Positions 6,475 through 8,941 of a stretch of DNA of 8,941 nucleotides are shown here, in pieces. The notes beneath the pieces were generated by a model. That model was not told the DNA's origin. It saw only the letters and a list, made by a program, of their open reading frames with translations, and did no database searches. Position 1 is the first letter of the stretch; the number at the start of each line of letters is the position of its first letter. The DNA is from Candidatus Aminicenantota bacterium. Lineage in GTDB: Bacteria > Acidobacteriota > Aminicenantia > Aminicenantales > Aminicenantaceae. The position numbers and the translations under genes are program-made. The stretch covers positions 1 through 8,941 of the forward strand of contig DAOVBT010000049.1 in the NCBI GenBank assembly GCA_030670375.1. Direction: 5' to 3'.

Positions 6475-6492
6475 CCTGAATTATTCAGGTTA
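6475..6492 (-). repeat. Stop-codon-adjacent palindrome, copy 2
   Basis: Bases 6475-6489 form a perfect inverted repeat, CCTGAA-TTA-TTCAGG, directly after the TAA stop (6490-6492, read on the minus strand) of the BNR-repeat gene. On the minus strand it reads TAACCTGAATAATTCAGG and matches the motif at the glutamine synthetase stop codon (618-633) at 15 of 16 bases. The six-base A+T-rich stem has no T-run after it, so it is not a good intrinsic terminator. A weak 3'-end RNA structure or a small dispersed repeat is more plausible. Confidence 0.5.
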
Positions 6493-8941
6493 TTTGATCT
6501 GGGTTACGATTCCCTGCAAATCCTTCTGCTTGAGAAAATCGTTGAAATCAGGAATATCCTTATCCAGCAGAGCCTTCAACTGCGCCTGATAGTCAACGAT
6601 CATCTCCTTATACATGGCATGCACCTCTCCTGACTGATCAGTCGGCCCAAAATCTCCGCTGGCCACACTGCCTGCCAACATACTGACTTTACCATACAAT
6701 TTCATCGGCCACCGCAAAATATCCTGGCTTCCTCCTGTCAATTTCAGCTGGATAAGATTCTCTTCCACACCGATCAGCTTCTCATCCAACGCTTTCCCTG
6801 TCTTGATAATATCCTCCACCTCTTCCTTCTCTTTCAGCATATCCTGGAGGTCATAGATCTGTTTCCGGACCCATTCGATCTGGTTGACCATCTTGGCCAC
6901 AGCTTGACTGTCTTCCCAAATCTTCTTCAACATCTGGAACTGTTCCTGGATTCCTTCCTCTGATCCCGGAGCATTCGGATCCCTTCTGATCTCAAGCTCC
7001 TGCGTGAACTCTTGATCTCCCACCACAAGCTTTACCGTATACTTCCCAGGGGGAGCAGATAAACTGACCGGCCCGCCCCAGCTCACATAGGACCGATATC
7101 CGGATTTCCCCATCTTTACCCAATCTGCATATTTGGGTTTTGTCCTCAGCTTGATCCTCTCTGAGGGCTCATATCTCAGGTTCCAATTGATACGCTTGAT
7201 GCCCATGCTATTGGTTCCGTTCAGGGATCTGACCTTTTCTCCCGCCTCATCGAAAATATCGATTTTCACTTTCCCCTTGGCCCTGGATTTCAGGTAATAA
7301 TTGATCTGGGCTCCATAAGGCGGATTCTGTCCTACTGAGGGCTGCTGCATATCTGCCATCGGCGTGCTCTTGAACTGGAACCGGTAGGCGGGCCTTGGCT
7401 TAAAAAGAAAAACATCGGACTGGAACACCTCCGGCGTTAGCTGCTGCAACGGCGTGATATCATCCATGATCCAGAATCCGCGCCCGTAAGTTGCTACCAC
7501 CAAATCATTAAAATGTTCCTGCACGACCATCCAGTGTACCGGTGCATGAGGCATGTTGCTCTGCAATGGAATCCAGTTCTCCCCATCATCAAAAGAAGCA
7601 TAGATGGCGTTCTCTGTTCCCACATACAGCAATCCCTTTCTTACAGGATCTTCCCGGACACAATGGGCATAGCTAAATACACTCTTCGGGATATCCGAAC
7701 CAATCGACTTCCAGCTGGATCCGTAATCGTTCGTCTTATAAACATAAGGATCGCGGTTGTTAACCTGATGGAAATCCACGGTGATATAACATGTTCCTGC
7801 ATCGTACCGGGAGGGTTCTATATTGCTCACCGTTCCCCACTCCGGCAGATCCGGAATATTCTTGGTGACATTTACCCAGTTTTCGCCCCCATCCCTGGTC
7901 ACATGCACCAACCCGTCGTTAGTTCCGGCCCAGATCACCCCTTCCTCTAGGGGCGACTCCGCCAGTGCAAAAATCAAACAAGCATACTCAACACTGGCAT
8001 TATCCGGGGTTAACCCACCTGAACTCCCAAGCTTGCTCTTTTCGTTCAAGCTGAGGTCGGGGCTTATGACCTGCCAGCTCTGGCCCCTATCGGTCGTCAT
8101 GTGGACATGCTGACTGCCCACGTAGACCTTGTTGTGATCATGCGGAGAGATAGCAATCGGAAATGTCCACTGGAACCTGTATTTCAACGGAGCAGCCGGT
8201 GTGCCCATCGCATAATCCGGCCAGACCGTCACATTCCGCGACGTCCGCGACCTTTCATCATACCTATCAAGAGCTCCCTGGTAATTCCCCGACCAGATGA
8301 TGTGATTGTCCACAGGATCGGGGATGGCAAAACCGCTCTCAGCCCCACCGACAGCATGCCACTCACCCAAAGGAATGCCCATAAATCCGTACAGGCTGTT
8401 GCTTGGCCCTCTTGTAGACGGTCCATCCTGCCTGTTTCCGTACACATAATACGGAATCTGGTTATCGACAGCCACATGATATAGCTGGGCAATCGGCAAT
8501 CCATGGCCTCGCCAATTCTTCCCTCGATTTGTCGATATGGAGATGTACTGGTCGTTCCCGACTGCCATCCGGTCCGCGTTTGTGGGGTCGATCCAGATAT
8601 CGTGGTTGTCCCCGCCCACCATGGCCGCCATCTGCAAGGATTCTCCGCCGTTTTTCGTTTTTTGGAAGCGAACCGCACAAAAGTACACCTCATCCGGATC
8701 GGTCGGAGATACGGCACATCGCGAGTAATAATGGGGACGCTGGGTCAGGTTGTGGTCGTGGCTCATCAACTTCCAGGAATCTCCGCCGTCGTCGGAACGC
8801 CAGAGCACTCCGGTCGAAGTATTTTCTCCCTTCCAGGGCACTCCGTCTCCTGTCTCGATCAGGGCATAAACACGGCTGGAATCGCTGGGCGCTATGGCCA
8901 AGGCAATTTTCCCGAGCGGCCCTTTTGGCAAACCACTGCCT
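6490..8941 (-). CDS. Sortilin/VPS10-like BNR-repeat protein, 5' end cut off
   Basis: This is a large beta-propeller protein of the BNR/sortilin-N-terminal group, usually secreted or envelope-bound; its ligand or enzyme activity is generally unknown. The frame is open to the right edge (residues GSG before LPKGPLGKIALAI), so the apparent TTG start at 8931 is internal. Over 813 residues are visible; relatives often have about 1000, and the missing part would hold the signal peptide. Numbering from TTG, Asp-box-like motifs (S/T-x-D-x-G-x-x-W) lie at 46-53, 133-140, 279-286, 345-352, 400-407 and 446-453, with a degenerate one at 92-97. Then come the linker YGRGFWIMDDITPLQQL (482-498), an Ig/FlgD-like segment (~552-585, KVKIDIFDEAGEKVRSL), a second beta domain (~615-650, PPGKYTVKLVVGDQEFTQELEI) and a charged, probably coiled-coil C-terminal region (~660-735). 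It stops with TAA at 6490-6492. No sialidase catalytic set is visible, so glycosidase function should not be assumed. Confidence 0.88.
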   Translation of the reverse strand, partial: GSGLPKGPLGKIALAIAPSDSSRVYALIETGDGVPWKGENTSTGVLWRSDDGGDSWKLMSHDHNLTQRPHYYSRCAVSPTDPDEVYFCAVRFQKTKNGGESLQMAAMVGGDNHDIWIDPTNADRMAVGNDQYISISTNRGKNWRGHGLPIAQLYHVAVDNQIPYYVYGNRQDGPSTRGPSNSLYGFMGIPLGEWHAVGGAESGFAIPDPVDNHIIWSGNYQGALDRYDERSRTSRNVTVWPDYAMGTPAAPLKYRFQWTFPIAISPHDHNKVYVGSQHVHMTTDRGQSWQVISPDLSLNEKSKLGSSGGLTPDNASVEYACLIFALAESPLEEGVIWAGTNDGLVHVTRDGGENWVNVTKNIPDLPEWGTVSNIEPSRYDAGTCYITVDFHQVNNRDPYVYKTNDYGSSWKSIGSDIPKSVFSYAHCVREDPVRKGLLYVGTENAIYASFDDGENWIPLQSNMPHAPVHWMVVQEHFNDLVVATYGRGFWIMDDITPLQQLTPEVFQSDVFLFKPRPAYRFQFKSTPMADMQQPSVGQNPPYGAQINYYLKSRAKGKVKIDIFDEAGEKVRSLNGTNSMGIKRINWNLRYEPSERIKLRTKPKYADWVKMGKSGYRSYVSWGGPVSLSAPPGKYTVKLVVGDQEFTQELEIRRDPNAPGSEEGIQEQFQMLKKIWEDSQAVAKMVNQIEWVRKQIYDLQDMLKEKEEVEDIIKTGKALDEKLIGVEENLIQLKLTGGSQDILRWPMKLYGKVSMLAGSVASGDFGPTDQSGEVHAMYKEMIVDYQAQLKALLDKDIPDFNDFLKQKDLQGIVTQIK

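Noticed and set aside
6475..6489. Intrinsic terminator after the BNR gene
   Set aside because: The stem is only six base pairs, A+T-rich in its inner half, with no U-run after it. The next gene begins 41 bases on with a strong ribosome binding site.
7513..7950. A 145-codon plus-strand frame
   Set aside because: It is antisense to the BNR-repeat coding region, where Asp-boxes recur at the expected spacing. No start signal or known motif is seen.
8229..8717. A 162-codon minus-strand frame overlapping the BNR gene in another frame
   Set aside because: The sequence is Trp/Arg/Ser-rich low-quality translation of the BNR gene out of frame; no independent support.

Overview
The window carries seven protein-coding genes and no recognisable RNA genes, CRISPR array or intact mobile element. 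G+C content looks to be near 50 percent. Gene content suggests a heterotrophic, probably Gram-negative bacterium of the Acidobacteriota/Aminicenantes kind. The clues are a large sortilin-type BNR-repeat protein, RbsA/RbsC-type sugar uptake, a divergent glutamine synthetase and palindromic intergenic repeats. This placement is a guess from style and was not tested.

Layout. Positions 1-434 (+) hold the C-terminal part of an FGGY-family kinase, most like xylulokinase. A 196-base convergent gap (435-630) follows, with two tiny coupled reading frames, a long imperfect inverted repeat and a short palindrome. Positions 631-2154 (-) encode a full-length, divergent type I glutamine synthetase. The divergent gap 2155-2255 packs three dyad-symmetric blocks and candidate promoters for both directions. 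Positions 2256-4804 (+) are a two-gene sugar-import cassette: a double-NBD ATPase whose stop codon overlaps the start of an RbsC-type permease. Only 7 bases after it comes a minus-strand group. Reading down the minus strand this group is a BNR/sortilin-like protein (6490-8941, open at its 5' end), a saccharopine-dehydrogenase-like oxidoreductase (5294-6448) and an exported single-domain rhodanese (4812-5297). The last two overlap by 4 bases.

How the genes may work together. The kinase fragment and the ABC cassette fit one pathway, uptake and phosphorylation of a pentose or related sugar. They are separated by the glutamine synthetase on the opposite strand, and no substrate-binding protein is visible, so the sugar remains undefined. 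The minus-strand group may be co-transcribed and may concern amino-acid metabolism plus an envelope sulfurtransferase, but no shared pathway can be shown.

The most interesting non-coding signals are two. One is a nearly identical 16-base palindromic motif placed exactly at the stop codons of two unrelated minus-strand genes. The other is a REP-like cluster of palindromes in the divergent promoter region. I do not see a convincing new multi-gene system.
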